NCBI RefSeq assembly: GCF_014764405.1
Contig: NZ_CP061725.1
Span: 3,844,001-3,908,000, forward strand
Length of the DNA: 64,000 bases
Direction: 5' to 3'
DNA from: Micromonospora craniellae
Lineage (GTDB): Bacteria > Actinomycetota > Actinomycetes > Mycobacteriales > Micromonosporaceae
Shown here: one piece after another, positions 50,275 to 58,878 of the stretch
Numbering within the stretch: the first letter of the stretch is position 1
How the letters are laid out: each line of letters begins with the position of its first letter
The notes under the pieces: model-generated
What the model was told of the DNA's origin: nothing
The model's input: the letters and a program-made list of their open reading frames with translations, nothing else
The model's database searches: none
Made by a program: the position numbers and the translations under genes

Positions 50275-51513
50275 ATGTCCGCCGACGTTCCCACCGATCC
50301 ACCCGCCGCCGACGGCTACCTTGAGCGCGCCACCCTCCTCGCCGAGCTGGGCCGCTACGACGAGGCCGTCGCCGAGCTGGGCTTCGCCCTCTCCCTAGAC
50401 CCGGCCGCCGCCGAGGTGTCGACGATGCTGGCCCGGGTGCACCTGGCCGCAGGCCGCCCGGCCGAGGCGCTCACCGCCGCCGAGGCCGCCGTGGCCGCCG
50501 CGCCGGGACAGCTCCCCCCGCTCGTCGCCCGTGGCCTGGCCCTGGGTGACCTGGAACGGTACGGCGACGCCGCCCGCACTGCGGACGAGATCCTGGCGCT
50601 GGGACCGGAGGACGCGTACGCGCAGCGCAGCGGGGCGGCGATCCTGGCCGGCTCCCGCAACGGACAGCCGGCCCTGAACGCGGCCTGGCACGGCGTGGAG
50701 CTGGCGCCCGAGGAGCCGCAGGGGCACCTGGTGCTCGGCCTGGTGGCGGCCAACATGCAGATGTACGACCTGGCCGAGCGCGCCTACCGGGAGGCGCTGC
50801 GGCTGGACCCGAGGCTGGCCGAGGTGAGCGAGGACGTCGGCGTGCTGCGGTTGGAGCAGCGCCGGTGGAGCGCCACGCTGGAACAGCTCGCGGAGGCGGC
50901 GGTGGCGAGCATGCCGCCCGATTCGGGCCGCCGGGACGGGACGCGGACCGACCCGAACCGGTCGGACACCGTCCCGGACGACCTGAGCGGGCTCGACCAG
51001 CCCCGGGAGGACCCGCGTCGGGGAGAGACCCCAGACGAGCGGAAACCGGGTCAGGGCGGGCCGAGCGGGCCGACAGCGGGCCAGGGCGGGGACGATCCCT
51101 TCGCCGCGCCGGTCGACGCGGGGCCGGTCGGTCCGGTCGCTGACCGCACCGTGCCGGCGGCGCTGCGGCAGTTGGTGGTCTGGGGTGCCGGATGGTCGGT
51201 GATCGCCGCCGTGGTGGTCGCCTGCTCGGCGGCCACCGGGCCCGGCTTCTCCCGCCTGATGGCGGTGCTGGCCGCGGCCGGCGGCGGCATCGTGGTGTGG
51301 CGGCAGGCGTCGCGGCTGCCCGGCCTGACCCGGACGGTGCTGCCGGTGCTGCGGCGCACCGACCGGACGCTCGCGTTCGCCGTCTACGGGGCCTGCGTGG
51401 CGCCCGTGCTGATCCTGCTCTACGCCCTGCTGGGCACCCCGTGGCCGCTGGTGCTGGCGATCGGGGTGGCGATGGCCGCGCAACTCGCGATCGTCACCCG
51501 ACCGGTCGCCTGA
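50275..51513 (+). CDS. TPR-repeat protein with four C-terminal membrane helices
   Basis: The protein has 412 aa. Residues 10-205 form about six tetratricopeptide repeats (units such as LAELGRYDEAVAELGFALSLDP and YDLAERAYREALRLDPRLAEV). A charged Asp/Arg/Pro-rich linker (about 215-285) precedes four helices (about 300-410). TPR domains bind partner proteins at the membrane face. The IS982 element lies directly upstream. Function unknown. Confidence 0.82.
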   Translation: MSADVPTDPPAADGYLERATLLAELGRYDEAVAELGFALSLDPAAAEVSTMLARVHLAAGRPAEALTAAEAAVAAAPGQLPPLVARGLALGDLERYGDAARTADEILALGPEDAYAQRSGAAILAGSRNGQPALNAAWHGVELAPEEPQGHLVLGLVAANMQMYDLAERAYREALRLDPRLAEVSEDVGVLRLEQRRWSATLEQLAEAAVASMPPDSGRRDGTRTDPNRSDTVPDDLSGLDQPREDPRRGETPDERKPGQGGPSGPTAGQGGDDPFAAPVDAGPVGPVADRTVPAALRQLVVWGAGWSVIAAVVVACSAATGPGFSRLMAVLAAAGGGIVVWRQASRLPGLTRTVLPVLRRTDRTLAFAVYGACVAPVLILLYALLGTPWPLVLAIGVAMAAQLAIVTRPVA

Positions 51514-51532
51514 CCGGCCGGGCGGGGCCGGG

Positions 51533-52699
51533 TCAGGGGCGGCGGGCCCAGGTCCAGGCGTACGCGTCGTCCTCGCATTCGCCGGCCGCGTCGCACAGGT
51601 CGAGTGGCCGGAAGGTGTCGACCATGACCGCCAGCTCGTCGAAGAAGTCGACGCCGATCGAGCGCTCCGCCGCGCCGGGCTGCGGACCGTGCGTGAAGCC
51701 GGACGGGTGCAGCGAGATTGACCCCTGCTCGATGCCGGAGCCGCGCCGGGCCTCGTAGTTGCCGCCGGTGTAGAAGAGCATCTCGTCCGAGTCGACGTTG
51801 TGGTGGTGGTACGGCACCGGGATGGCGTCCGGGTGGTAGTCGACCTTGCGCGGGACGAACGAGCAGATCACGAAGTTCGGCCCCTGGAAGTTCTGGTGCA
51901 CCGGCGGCGGCTGGTGGACCCGGCCGGTGATCGGTTCGAAGTCGTGGATGGAGAACGCCCACGGGTACATGTGCCCGTCCCAGCCGACCACGTCGAACGG
52001 GTGGTTGGCATAGACGTGGCGGGTCCATCCGCGACGGTGGCGGACCAGCACGTCCACGTCGGTGCCGTCGACGAGCAGCGGCGCGTCCGGTCCCCGGACG
52101 TCGCGCTCGCAGTACGGCGAGTGTTCCAGGAACTGTCCGCGTACGGAGAGGTAGCGCTTGGGCGGGCCGATGTGTCCGGACGCCTCGACGGCGAGCAGCC
52201 GGGTCGGCGTGTCGCCGGTGGGCACCAGGCGGTGCACCGTCGACGTCGGAATGATCACGTAGTCGCCGGCGGTCACGTCCAGCGCCCCGAAGGTCGACTC
52301 GACCCGTAGCGCCCCGGACTCGACGTAGAGGCAGTGGTCGCCGGTGGCGTCCCGGAACAGCGGGGAGGGCCGGTCGGCCAGCACGTACGCGATCCGGACG
52401 TCGTCGTTGGCGAGCAGGTAGCGCCGGCCGAGGACCGGGTCGGCCCCGGTGCCGTCGAGCTTGTGGGTACGCAGGTGCCGGGGCTTGAGCGGCAGGTTGG
52501 GTGCCCGGGTCACCGCCGGTGGGGTGAACTCCTGGGCGGCGACGATCGCGGTCGGCGCGTACCGGTGGTAGAGCAGGGACGAGTCGGAGGAGAAGCCCTC
52601 CTGGCCCATCAGCTCCTCGGTGTAGAGGCTGCCGTCGGGCTGCCGGAACTGGGTGTGGCGCTTCCGTGGCACGTCGCCGACGCTGCGGTAGTACGGCAT
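51533..52699 (-). CDS. hmgA: Homogentisate 1,2-dioxygenase
   Basis: The protein has 388 aa. It opens homogentisate to maleylacetoacetate with O2 and Fe(II). The cupin core shows the metal-binding VPYHHHNVDSDEMLFYTGG (His and Glu) and LHPSGFTHGPQPG (His). The N-terminal YYRSVGDVPRKRHTQFR is the family start. GGGAGG is 4 nt before ATG 52699. A 21-bp palindrome lies just upstream, in the gap shared with the divergent catabolic genes. The length is slightly under that of the human enzyme (445 aa), as in many bacterial forms. Confidence 0.94.
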   Translation of the reverse strand: MPYYRSVGDVPRKRHTQFRQPDGSLYTEELMGQEGFSSDSSLLYHRYAPTAIVAAQEFTPPAVTRAPNLPLKPRHLRTHKLDGTGADPVLGRRYLLANDDVRIAYVLADRPSPLFRDATGDHCLYVESGALRVESTFGALDVTAGDYVIIPTSTVHRLVPTGDTPTRLLAVEASGHIGPPKRYLSVRGQFLEHSPYCERDVRGPDAPLLVDGTDVDVLVRHRRGWTRHVYANHPFDVVGWDGHMYPWAFSIHDFEPITGRVHQPPPVHQNFQGPNFVICSFVPRKVDYHPDAIPVPYHHHNVDSDEMLFYTGGNYEARRGSGIEQGSISLHPSGFTHGPQPGAAERSIGVDFFDELAVMVDTFRPLDLCDAAGECEDDAYAWTWARRP

Positions 52700-52718
52700 C
52701 TCGCCTCCCGGTCACCAG

Positions 52719-52739
52719 AGCGTCCGATAGTCGGACGCT
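52719..52739. promoter_or_regulatory. Palindromic operator between hmgA and the divergent operon
   Basis: Perfect arms AGCGTCCGA and TCGGACGCT around TAG, with an extra AGCGTCC half-site near 52755-52761. It is placed to control both divergent promoters and is probably bound by a dimeric regulator. The regulator is not known. Confidence 0.6.
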
Positions 52740-52740
52740 G

Positions 52741-52770
52741 TTGTCCGCTTCTTAGAGCGTCCCGTACATT
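52741..52770 (+). promoter_or_regulatory. Promoter of the 52779 operon
   Basis: TTGTCC (52741-52746) and TACATT (52765-52770) with an 18-bp spacer, the -10 box 8 nt before GTG 52779. The -35 box abuts the palindromic operator, so a bound regulator would block it. Confidence 0.5.
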
Positions 52771-52778
52771 CTTGTCTC

Positions 52779-53645
52779 GTGTCAACGCAGCTGCCCGCAC
52801 TCGTCGCCGGACTGGTCGACGACGCCGCCGTCTTTCCGCCTGGCAGCGCGTCGCTGCCCGACGCCGTCGCCGCCCACCGGCGGCACCGCGCCTCCTGGTA
52901 CGCCGACCTCGTCGGCCCGTTGCTGCTGCCGGCCTCGACCGTGACGGCAGGCGAGTTGGACGGCCTGGTCGATCCCGCCGAGGGCCTGGCCATCGGGTTG
53001 ATCGGCGACACCGGTCTGGACCGCCTGCCCTTCGCGCTGTCGTTCCTGCCTCCGCTCGGGGTGACCGCCCGGCAGGTCGAGGTGCCCGTCGCTCGGCGCG
53101 GCGAGGACCCGCAGCCCGGCGTGGCCGAGCTGGTGACGCTCACCGAAGGGCTGGACGGCGTGCCCGTCTACGCGGAGGTCCCCCTGACCTTCGGGCTGAT
53201 GGGGGCGCTGGACGCCCTGGCCGAGGCGCGGGCCGGTGGGCTGCCGGTCGCCGCGAAGTTCCGTACCGGCGGGCTGGCCGCCGAGCTGTTCCCCACGCCC
53301 GCCGAGCTGGCCGCGGTGATCTGCGCCTGCCGGGACCGGCGGCTGCCGTTCAAGCTGACCGCCGGGCTGCACCACGCGGTGCGGCAGGTGGATCCGGAGA
53401 CCGGCTTCACCCACCACGGCTTCGGCAACCTCCTGGCCGCCACGCTGGCCGCCGCCGACGGTGCCCCGGTGGACGCCGTCGCCGAGCTGCTCACCGTGCG
53501 CGACGAGCGACCGCTCATCCAGCGCACCGAGGGGCGGCACGACTCGACGCGTCCGCTCTGGGTGGGCTTCGGCTCGTGCAGCATTACCGAACCACTGACC
53601 GACCTGATCCGGCTCGGGCTGGTGAACGGAGGATCCGAGGCATGA
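52779..53645 (+). CDS. Unknown protein between homogentisate and fumarylacetoacetate genes
   Basis: The protein has 288 aa and is not assigned to a known family here. Alternating strand/helix segments with VPVYAEVPL, LPVAAKFRTGG, LPFKLTAGLHHAVR and FTHHGFGNLLAA suggest a TIM-barrel-like fold with a Lys/His-rich active site at strand ends. It is divergent from hmgA and coupled to fahA. In homogentisate catabolism the step between these enzymes is the thiol-dependent isomerisation of maleylacetoacetate, and no zeta-class GST-type isomerase gene is visible. A role in that step or another tyrosine-derived acid is inference. The GTG start at 52779 follows a clear promoter. Confidence 0.75.
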   Translation: MSTQLPALVAGLVDDAAVFPPGSASLPDAVAAHRRHRASWYADLVGPLLLPASTVTAGELDGLVDPAEGLAIGLIGDTGLDRLPFALSFLPPLGVTARQVEVPVARRGEDPQPGVAELVTLTEGLDGVPVYAEVPLTFGLMGALDALAEARAGGLPVAAKFRTGGLAAELFPTPAELAAVICACRDRRLPFKLTAGLHHAVRQVDPETGFTHHGFGNLLAATLAAADGAPVDAVAELLTVRDERPLIQRTEGRHDSTRPLWVGFGSCSITEPLTDLIRLGLVNGGSEA

Positions 53646-53680
53646 GCGAGTGGGCACAGTGGAACGGAGGGTCGGCGTGA
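53642..53680 (+). CDS. 12-codon bridging mini-ORF before fahA
   Basis: It reads MSEWAQWNGGSA. ATGA joins it to the upstream gene and GTGA joins it to fahA. Its codons contain ACGGAGGGTC, the fahA ribosome site. Confidence 0.4.
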   Translation: MSEWAQWNGGSA

Positions 53681-54873
53681 GCTGGGTGGCGGGTGTCGAG
53701 GGATCCGGGTACGGGGTGCACCACCTGCCGTACGGGGTGTTCCGGGTGGGCTCCGGCGAGCCCCGGATCGGCGTACGCGTCGGGGACCTCGTGCTGGACA
53801 TGGCGGGCGCGGAGGAGGCCGGTCTGGTGCTGGCCGGCGGCGCACTGCGGCAGCCTACGCTCAACGCGTTCCTGGCGCTGGGACGCCCGCAGTGGACCGC
53901 CTCGCGGCAGCGGATCACCGAACTGCTCACCGACGAGGCGCACCGCGCGGCGGTGGAACCGCTGCTGGTGCCGCTGGCCGAGGTGCGGATGGAACTGCCC
54001 TTCGAGGTGGCCGACTACGTCGACTTCTACTCCTCGGAGCACCACGCCTCGAACGTCGGGTCGATCTTCCGGCCGGGCCAGCCGCCGCTGCTGCCGAACT
54101 GGAAGCACCTGCCGATCGGCTACCACGGCCGGGCCGGCACGGTGGTGGTCTCCGGCACCCCGGTGGTGCGCCCGCACGGTCAGCGGCCCGGTCCGCAGGG
54201 GCCGGTCTACGGCCCGTCCGTGCGCCTGGACATCGAGGCCGAGGTCGGGTTCGTGGTCGGCGTATCGAGCCCGCTCGGCCGGCGGGTGGCCGCCGCCGAC
54301 TTCGCCGACCACGTCTTCGGGGTGGTGCTGGTGAACGACTGGTCCGCCCGCGACATCCAGGCATGGGAGTACCAGCCGCTCGGGCCCTTCCTCGGCAAGT
54401 CGTTCGCCACCTCGGTGGCCGCGTGGATCACTCCGCTGGACGCGCTGCGACACGCCTTCGTCCCCGCCCCGGAGCAGGACCCGCCGGTGGTCGACTACCT
54501 GCGCGAGGAGCCCCACCTGGGACTGGACCTGCGGCTGACCGTGTACTGGAACGGCGAGGCGGTCAGTGAGCCGCCGTTCGCCGGCATGTACTGGACGCCG
54601 GCCCAGCAACTGGCGCATCTGACCGTCAACGGCGCCTCGCTGCGCACCGGCGACCTGTACGCCTCCGGCACCGTCTCCGGCCCGCACCGGGACCAGGTCG
54701 GTTCGTTCCTGGAACTCACCTGGGGCGGCACCGAGCCGGTCGTGGTGGGCGGGGCGAAGCGTACCTTCCTCGCCGACGGCGACACGGTGACCGTCACCGC
54801 GACCGCCCCCGGACCGGACGGCAGCACCATCGAGTTGGGTGAGGTCACCGGCACGGTGACGCCGGCGAACTGA
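53677..54873 (+). CDS. fahA: Fumarylacetoacetase
   Basis: The protein has 398 aa from GTG 53677 (GGAGG 6 nt upstream). It hydrolyses fumarylacetoacetate to fumarate and acetoacetate, the last step of tyrosine catabolism. The FAH core shows DFYSSEHHASNVG with a metal Asp, YHGRAGTVVVSG, LDIEAEVGFVVG with two metal Glu, and VNDWSARDIQAWEYQPLGPFLGKSF. The N-terminal SH3-like domain is present. It is translationally coupled to the unknown gene through a mini-ORF. Confidence 0.95.
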   Translation: MSWVAGVEGSGYGVHHLPYGVFRVGSGEPRIGVRVGDLVLDMAGAEEAGLVLAGGALRQPTLNAFLALGRPQWTASRQRITELLTDEAHRAAVEPLLVPLAEVRMELPFEVADYVDFYSSEHHASNVGSIFRPGQPPLLPNWKHLPIGYHGRAGTVVVSGTPVVRPHGQRPGPQGPVYGPSVRLDIEAEVGFVVGVSSPLGRRVAAADFADHVFGVVLVNDWSARDIQAWEYQPLGPFLGKSFATSVAAWITPLDALRHAFVPAPEQDPPVVDYLREEPHLGLDLRLTVYWNGEAVSEPPFAGMYWTPAQQLAHLTVNGASLRTGDLYASGTVSGPHRDQVGSFLELTWGGTEPVVVGGAKRTFLADGDTVTVTATAPGPDGSTIELGEVTGTVTPAN

Positions 54874-54893
54874 CTCCAACCCGACAGAATATC

Positions 54894-54922
54894 CCTTGAT
54901 CGCACTCGATGTGCGATCAAGG
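54894..54922. terminator. Hairpin after fahA
   Basis: Perfect 12-bp arms CCTTGATCGCAC and complement with a TCGAT loop, 20 nt after the fahA stop. It is AT-richer than other hairpins here; an operator role for the next gene is possible. Confidence 0.6.
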
Positions 54923-55040
54923 ACCGTCACCGACTTCGTTGATGCCCTCGGAATTGCGTCGCCACGACGCGCCGGGCCGGCCGGTGCCCCCCGTTCCGGT
55001 CGGCCCGGCCCCGGCTGGCGACCCGTCACAAAGCGAGGAG

Positions 55041-55256
55041 ATGACGATGCGCGAACTCGTGGGCGCGGTCTGGCGCACCAGCAGCCGCTCGAACGACCAG
55101 GGTCTTTGTGTGGAGGTGGCCGACAACCTGGCCCGTGTCCACGGTGTGGTGGGCATACGCGACTCCAAGGACCAGGCCGGGCCGGTCCTGGTGGTCAGCC
55201 CGCCGGGCTGGACGTCGTTCGTCGGCGCGATCCGGGCCGGGCACTTCACCCGCTGA
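55041..55256 (+). CDS. DUF397 small protein
   Basis: The protein has 71 aa from ATG 55041 (AGCGAGGAG 4 nt upstream). The family pattern is clear: VWRTSSRSNDQGLCVEVADN near the N-terminus and IRDSKDQAGPVLVVSP...GWTSFVGAIRAG. In Streptomyces such proteins (BldB/WhiJ-associated type) are usually next to an XRE-family regulator, with which they act in development. No regulator gene is adjacent, so this copy is solitary. Residues 1-3 (MTM) leave the choice between two close Met codons open. Confidence 0.88.
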   Translation: MTMRELVGAVWRTSSRSNDQGLCVEVADNLARVHGVVGIRDSKDQAGPVLVVSPPGWTSFVGAIRAGHFTR

Positions 55257-55417
55257 CACCGCAGGCCGTGTTCCGCGAGGGCCGTCACGCTCTCGGGGGA
55301 CACGGCCGTTTCCCGTGGCGCGGCGGCCCCGTACCGGTGGGCGTGACGCCCGCACCGTCGGGGCCGTGCCCCGGTGCACTCAGCCCGGCTGGATAGGGTG
55401 CCGGTCGGAGGTGCGGG

Positions 55418-56662
55418 ATGGGGTTGACGACGGGTCGGCGGCGGATCGTGGCGGTGGTGTCCGCCGCTGTCATGGTCGCGGTCACCGCGATCACCGCGTA
55501 CCGCGTACTCGCCCCGGCCGAGGTCAGCACGACCGCGCGGGGCGAGTACCCGGCCGCCGCCGACCGGGAGGCCGGGGTGGTGGGTCGGCTGCCAGTGGCG
55601 CCGCTGATCGTCGACGGCCGCCTCCGGGTGTACGCGGCACAGCGCCAGGTGTACGCCGACGGGCCGGTGGACGCCCGCCACCGGGGTACGCCGTACTGGT
55701 CGTTCCGGCGGTGGCCCGCCGAGGTGAGCGGGGTCGTGGCCGACGGGACCACGGTGGTCAGCCACTGGTCGGACGGGAAGCTGGTGGCGCTGGACGCGCG
55801 TACCGGACAGGTGGCCTGGCAGGTCGACGGCCCGGTGCCCGCCGAGGGCTGGACCGCGCGCCGCACCGGCGCCGGTGCGGTCTGGAGCCCGGCGGGGCTC
55901 TTCCACGCCGGCGACTCGCCTGCGTTGGTGGTGTCCGGGCCGGAGCGCCTCGCCGCCTTCGCGTTCGACGACGGTCGGCAACTCTGGTCGACGGAGGTGG
56001 ATGGCCGTTGCCGGACCGATGTGGGCACCACCTCGACCGGTTGGTTCGCCGTGGTGGACCGGTGCGGAGGTCCGGTGGTGGTCGAGTTCCGTGACGTGCG
56101 CACCGGCACGCCGGTGGACCGCTGGCAGCCGCCGGGTGCCGCCGCCGAGTGGCGCGTCACACCGGTCGGTTGCGTCACCGAGGGCGTGCGCTGCGGCGGC
56201 CTGCGCGTCACCGGCCCGGGCGACGACGGGGGACGAGGCTGGCTGCTGGTCGCCGGCGGCCCGGTGGCCGCGGCCGCACTCGACCCGACCGGCGCCGAAC
56301 TGAACGGGGAGTGGGTCGTCCGGGCAGCGGGCGGCGTGGTCACCGGACGATCCGCCCGCGACGGGGAGGAGATCTGGCGGCGTGCCGACCTCGGGCCGGT
56401 CCGGATCGTGGCCACCCAGACCGGCCGGGTGCACCTGATCACCGAGACGAACGCCCTGATCACCGTCGACCCGGCCACCGGCGCCGAGCGGTCCCGCTTC
56501 GTGCTGAACGTGGGCGCCGACGGGGTCGGCTGGGCGCCCGGGGCGGCGTACGCGAGCGGCGGCTACCTGGCGCTGGAACGGCTCCGGCGCCCGCCCGCTC
56601 CGGACGCCGACGACCAGCGCTACTTCCTCACCTCGGAACCGCTGGTGCTGGCGGCGACCTGA
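55418..56662 (+). CDS. Membrane-anchored PQQ-like beta-propeller protein
   Basis: The protein has 414 aa from ATG 55418 (GGAGG 6 nt upstream). One N-terminal helix (about 8-28) anchors a secreted beta-propeller with Trp-type repeats (VALDARTGQVAWQVDG, DGRQLWSTEVDG, RDGEEIWRRADLG, ITVDPATGAERSRF). These are the PQQ-like blades also found in BamB-type scaffold proteins. No catalytic motif is visible. It lies between two tyrosine-degradation blocks but need not belong to them. Confidence 0.8.
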   Translation: MGLTTGRRRIVAVVSAAVMVAVTAITAYRVLAPAEVSTTARGEYPAAADREAGVVGRLPVAPLIVDGRLRVYAAQRQVYADGPVDARHRGTPYWSFRRWPAEVSGVVADGTTVVSHWSDGKLVALDARTGQVAWQVDGPVPAEGWTARRTGAGAVWSPAGLFHAGDSPALVVSGPERLAAFAFDDGRQLWSTEVDGRCRTDVGTTSTGWFAVVDRCGGPVVVEFRDVRTGTPVDRWQPPGAAAEWRVTPVGCVTEGVRCGGLRVTGPGDDGGRGWLLVAGGPVAAAALDPTGAELNGEWVVRAAGGVVTGRSARDGEEIWRRADLGPVRIVATQTGRVHLITETNALITVDPATGAERSRFVLNVGADGVGWAPGAAYASGGYLALERLRRPPAPDADDQRYFLTSEPLVLAAT

Positions 56663-56729
56663 GCGGTCGGGGCGCGACTGCTGTTCTTGGGCAAATCGGA
56701 CAAAAGATGCGTATGCTCTCAGTGGGCTT

Positions 56730-56766
56730 CCGGGCCGGTCCGCTGGGGGATGGCGGATCGGCCCGG
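56730..56766. terminator. Bidirectional hairpin terminator
   Basis: Arms of 14 bp (CCGGGCCGGTCCGC and near-complement) with one G-T pair and a 9-nt loop, between the convergent propeller gene and aminotransferase gene. Confidence 0.6.
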
Positions 56767-56779
56767 CACCGCTCGTGGC

Positions 56780-57880
56780 TCAGCGCAGGGCGGACTCGGC
56801 GGCGGCCAGGAAGGCGTCGTTCTCCTCCGGCGTGCCGACGGTGACGCGTACCCCGTCACCGGAGAACGGCCGGACGATCACGCCCCGCGACTCGCACGCC
56901 CTGCCGAACGCCAGCGACCGGTCGCCCAACGGCAGCCAGACGAAGTTCGCCTGGCTGGTGGGCACGTCCGGGACGAGCTTGCGCAGCGCCTCGGTGACCC
57001 GGTCCCGCTCGGCCACCACCAGCGCGCACCGCCGCTGCACCTCGTCGGCCTGGGCCAACGCGGCCAGCGCGCCCGCCTGCGCTGCCATGCTCGTGGAGAA
57101 CGGCGTGACGACCTTGCGTACCGCCGCCGCCACCAGGGGCTGCGCGACGAGGAAGCCGATCCGCAGGCCGGCCAGGCCCCACGCCTTGGACAGGGTGCGT
57201 AGCACCGCCACGTTCGGCCGGTCGGCGTAGGTCAGCCCGTCCGGCACCTCAGGGTCCGTGACGAACTCCCGGTACGCCTCGTCGATGACCACCAGCACGT
57301 CGTCCGGTACCGCGTCCAGGAAGCGGTCCAGCTCGGCGCGGCGGATCGCGGTGCCGGTCGGGTTGTTCGGGTTGCAGACCAGGATCATCCGCGTCCGGTC
57401 GGTCACCGCCGTGGCCATCGCGGACAGGTCGTGCCCGTGCGCGGCCTCGTTCGGCACCTGCACGCTGGTCGCGCCGCTGGTCGCCGCGATGATCGGGTAC
57501 GCCTCGAAGGAGCGCCACGAGTAGACCAGCTCGTCACCGGGCAGGCAGGTGGTCCGGACCAGGTGCTCGGCCAGCGCCACCGAGCCGCAGCCGGTCGCGA
57601 TCCGGTCCGGGTCCACGTCGTACCGGTCGGCCAGGGCCTGACGCAGCGCGACGACACCCATGTCCGGGTAGCGGTGTACACCGGCCACCGCCTCGGCGAC
57701 CGCCTCCACGACCCCGGGGAGCGGGCCGTACGGCACCTCGTTGCTGGCCAGCTTGATGGCCTCCGGCAGACCCAGCTCGCGGGCCAGGTCGGCCGGGCTG
57801 CGGCCGGGTACGTAGTTGGGCAGCGCGTCCAGGTCGGCGCGGGTCAACCGGGGTGCCGGCTGCCGTCCGGTGTCGGTCAT
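56780..57880 (-). CDS. hisC: Class II aminotransferase (HisC/aromatic Pat type)
   Basis: The protein has 366 aa. PLP-fold motifs are present: KLASNEVPYGPLPGVVEA (about 44-61), GCGSVALAEHLVRTTC, CNPNNPTGT, VIDEAYREF, and the Schiff-base Lys in TLSKAWGLAGLRIGF (near 226). This is the HisC/Pat branch, which in actinobacteria includes both histidinol-phosphate and aromatic-amino-acid transaminases. It ends the hpd operon, so it probably makes 4-hydroxyphenylpyruvate from tyrosine. Its ATG overlaps the stop of the upstream RDD gene. Confidence 0.88.
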   Translation of the reverse strand: MTDTGRQPAPRLTRADLDALPNYVPGRSPADLARELGLPEAIKLASNEVPYGPLPGVVEAVAEAVAGVHRYPDMGVVALRQALADRYDVDPDRIATGCGSVALAEHLVRTTCLPGDELVYSWRSFEAYPIIAATSGATSVQVPNEAAHGHDLSAMATAVTDRTRMILVCNPNNPTGTAIRRAELDRFLDAVPDDVLVVIDEAYREFVTDPEVPDGLTYADRPNVAVLRTLSKAWGLAGLRIGFLVAQPLVAAAVRKVVTPFSTSMAAQAGALAALAQADEVQRRCALVVAERDRVTEALRKLVPDVPTSQANFVWLPLGDRSLAFGRACESRGVIVRPFSGDGVRVTVGTPEENDAFLAAAESALR

Positions 57881-58878
57881 GGGGTGTCTCCCGGTGTGTC
57901 GGCACGGTCGTCAGGGGTGCGGGGAAGCCGGACCACCACGGTCTGCGCCCGCTTGTCGTGCAGCGCCTGCCGTAGCGGGTGGTCGAAGAGCGGCGAGAGC
58001 GAGTCGATCAACTGGAGCAGCAGGCCGAGGCCGCAGCAGTACCAGAGCAGGGTGGGCAGCCCGAGCGTGTTCCACCGGCGCAGGGCCCGGCCGAAGCCCA
58101 GCGGCGCGTCCGCCTCGACCGGCACCGCCTTCACCCGCAGCAGCCGCTTGCCGAAGGTCTGCCCGCCGGCTGCCATCGACGGCACCTCGTACGCCAACCA
58201 CAGTGCGGTGGCGAGCAGCAGGATCACCACCACCAGCGAGCCGGCCTGGTCACCTGCCGGGGGCAGCGGGTCGGTGGTGGTGTCCTGCGCCTCCACCCGC
58301 CGCCAGAACTCGTTCAGCGGGGTGGCGTACTCCTGGGCCAGCCGATAGACGAAGAAGCCGTTGACGAACACGTTGAGCACGAAGACGATGCCGAAGTCGA
58401 TCAGCCGGGCGGCGAACCGGGCACCGAACGAGGCCAGCGGCAGCCCGTGCGGCCGAGGCGGAGGCGGCTGGCCGGGCCAGGTCGGGTACGGCCAGCCCGG
58501 AGGCGGCCCCGAGCCGGGCGGCCAGCCCGCCTGCTGCCCACCGGCACCGGGCCAGCCGGACTGGTCCGGTTGCTGTCCGGGGTGACCGCCGGGCCCCGGT
58601 GTGCCGCCGAACTGGCCCGGCTGTTGTCCGGGGTGGCCGGGCTGTCCCGGCCAGGTGGTCGCCGGACCGGGCTCGGAGGGTGTGCCGGCCGGTGCGGCGG
58701 GGCCGGCGGCCGGGGTCGCCGGCTCGGGCTCCGGCGTGGGCTCGGGCTCGGGCGGGGGTGGGCCCTCGGGCGGGGTGGCGTCCACCGGAATGGGCGTGCC
58801 GATCCAACCCTCACCATCCCAGTACCGGCGGGTCTCGGGGTCGGCGGGGTCGACGTACCAACCGGGTGCCACGCTCAC
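57877..58878 (-). CDS. DUF2510-RDD membrane protein with Pro/Gly-rich linker
   Basis: The protein has 333 aa from GTG 58878, which overlaps the stop of a 9-codon mini-ORF. The N-terminal DUF2510 motif (APGWYVDPADPETRRYWDGEGW, about 4-25) is followed by a long PGQQPGQ-type low-complexity linker (about 35-150). Three or four helices of the RDD domain follow (about 160-315) with FGARFAARLIDFGIVFVLN. RDD proteins are membrane proteins of unclear function, some linked to ion or compatible-solute exchange. It is in the hpd-aminotransferase operon. Confidence 0.82.
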   Translation of the reverse strand: MSVAPGWYVDPADPETRRYWDGEGWIGTPIPVDATPPEGPPPPEPEPTPEPEPATPAAGPAAPAGTPSEPGPATTWPGQPGHPGQQPGQFGGTPGPGGHPGQQPDQSGWPGAGGQQAGWPPGSGPPPGWPYPTWPGQPPPPRPHGLPLASFGARFAARLIDFGIVFVLNVFVNGFFVYRLAQEYATPLNEFWRRVEAQDTTTDPLPPAGDQAGSLVVVILLLATALWLAYEVPSMAAGGQTFGKRLLRVKAVPVEADAPLGFGRALRRWNTLGLPTLLWYCCGLGLLLQLIDSLSPLFDHPLRQALHDKRAQTVVVRLPRTPDDRADTPGDTP

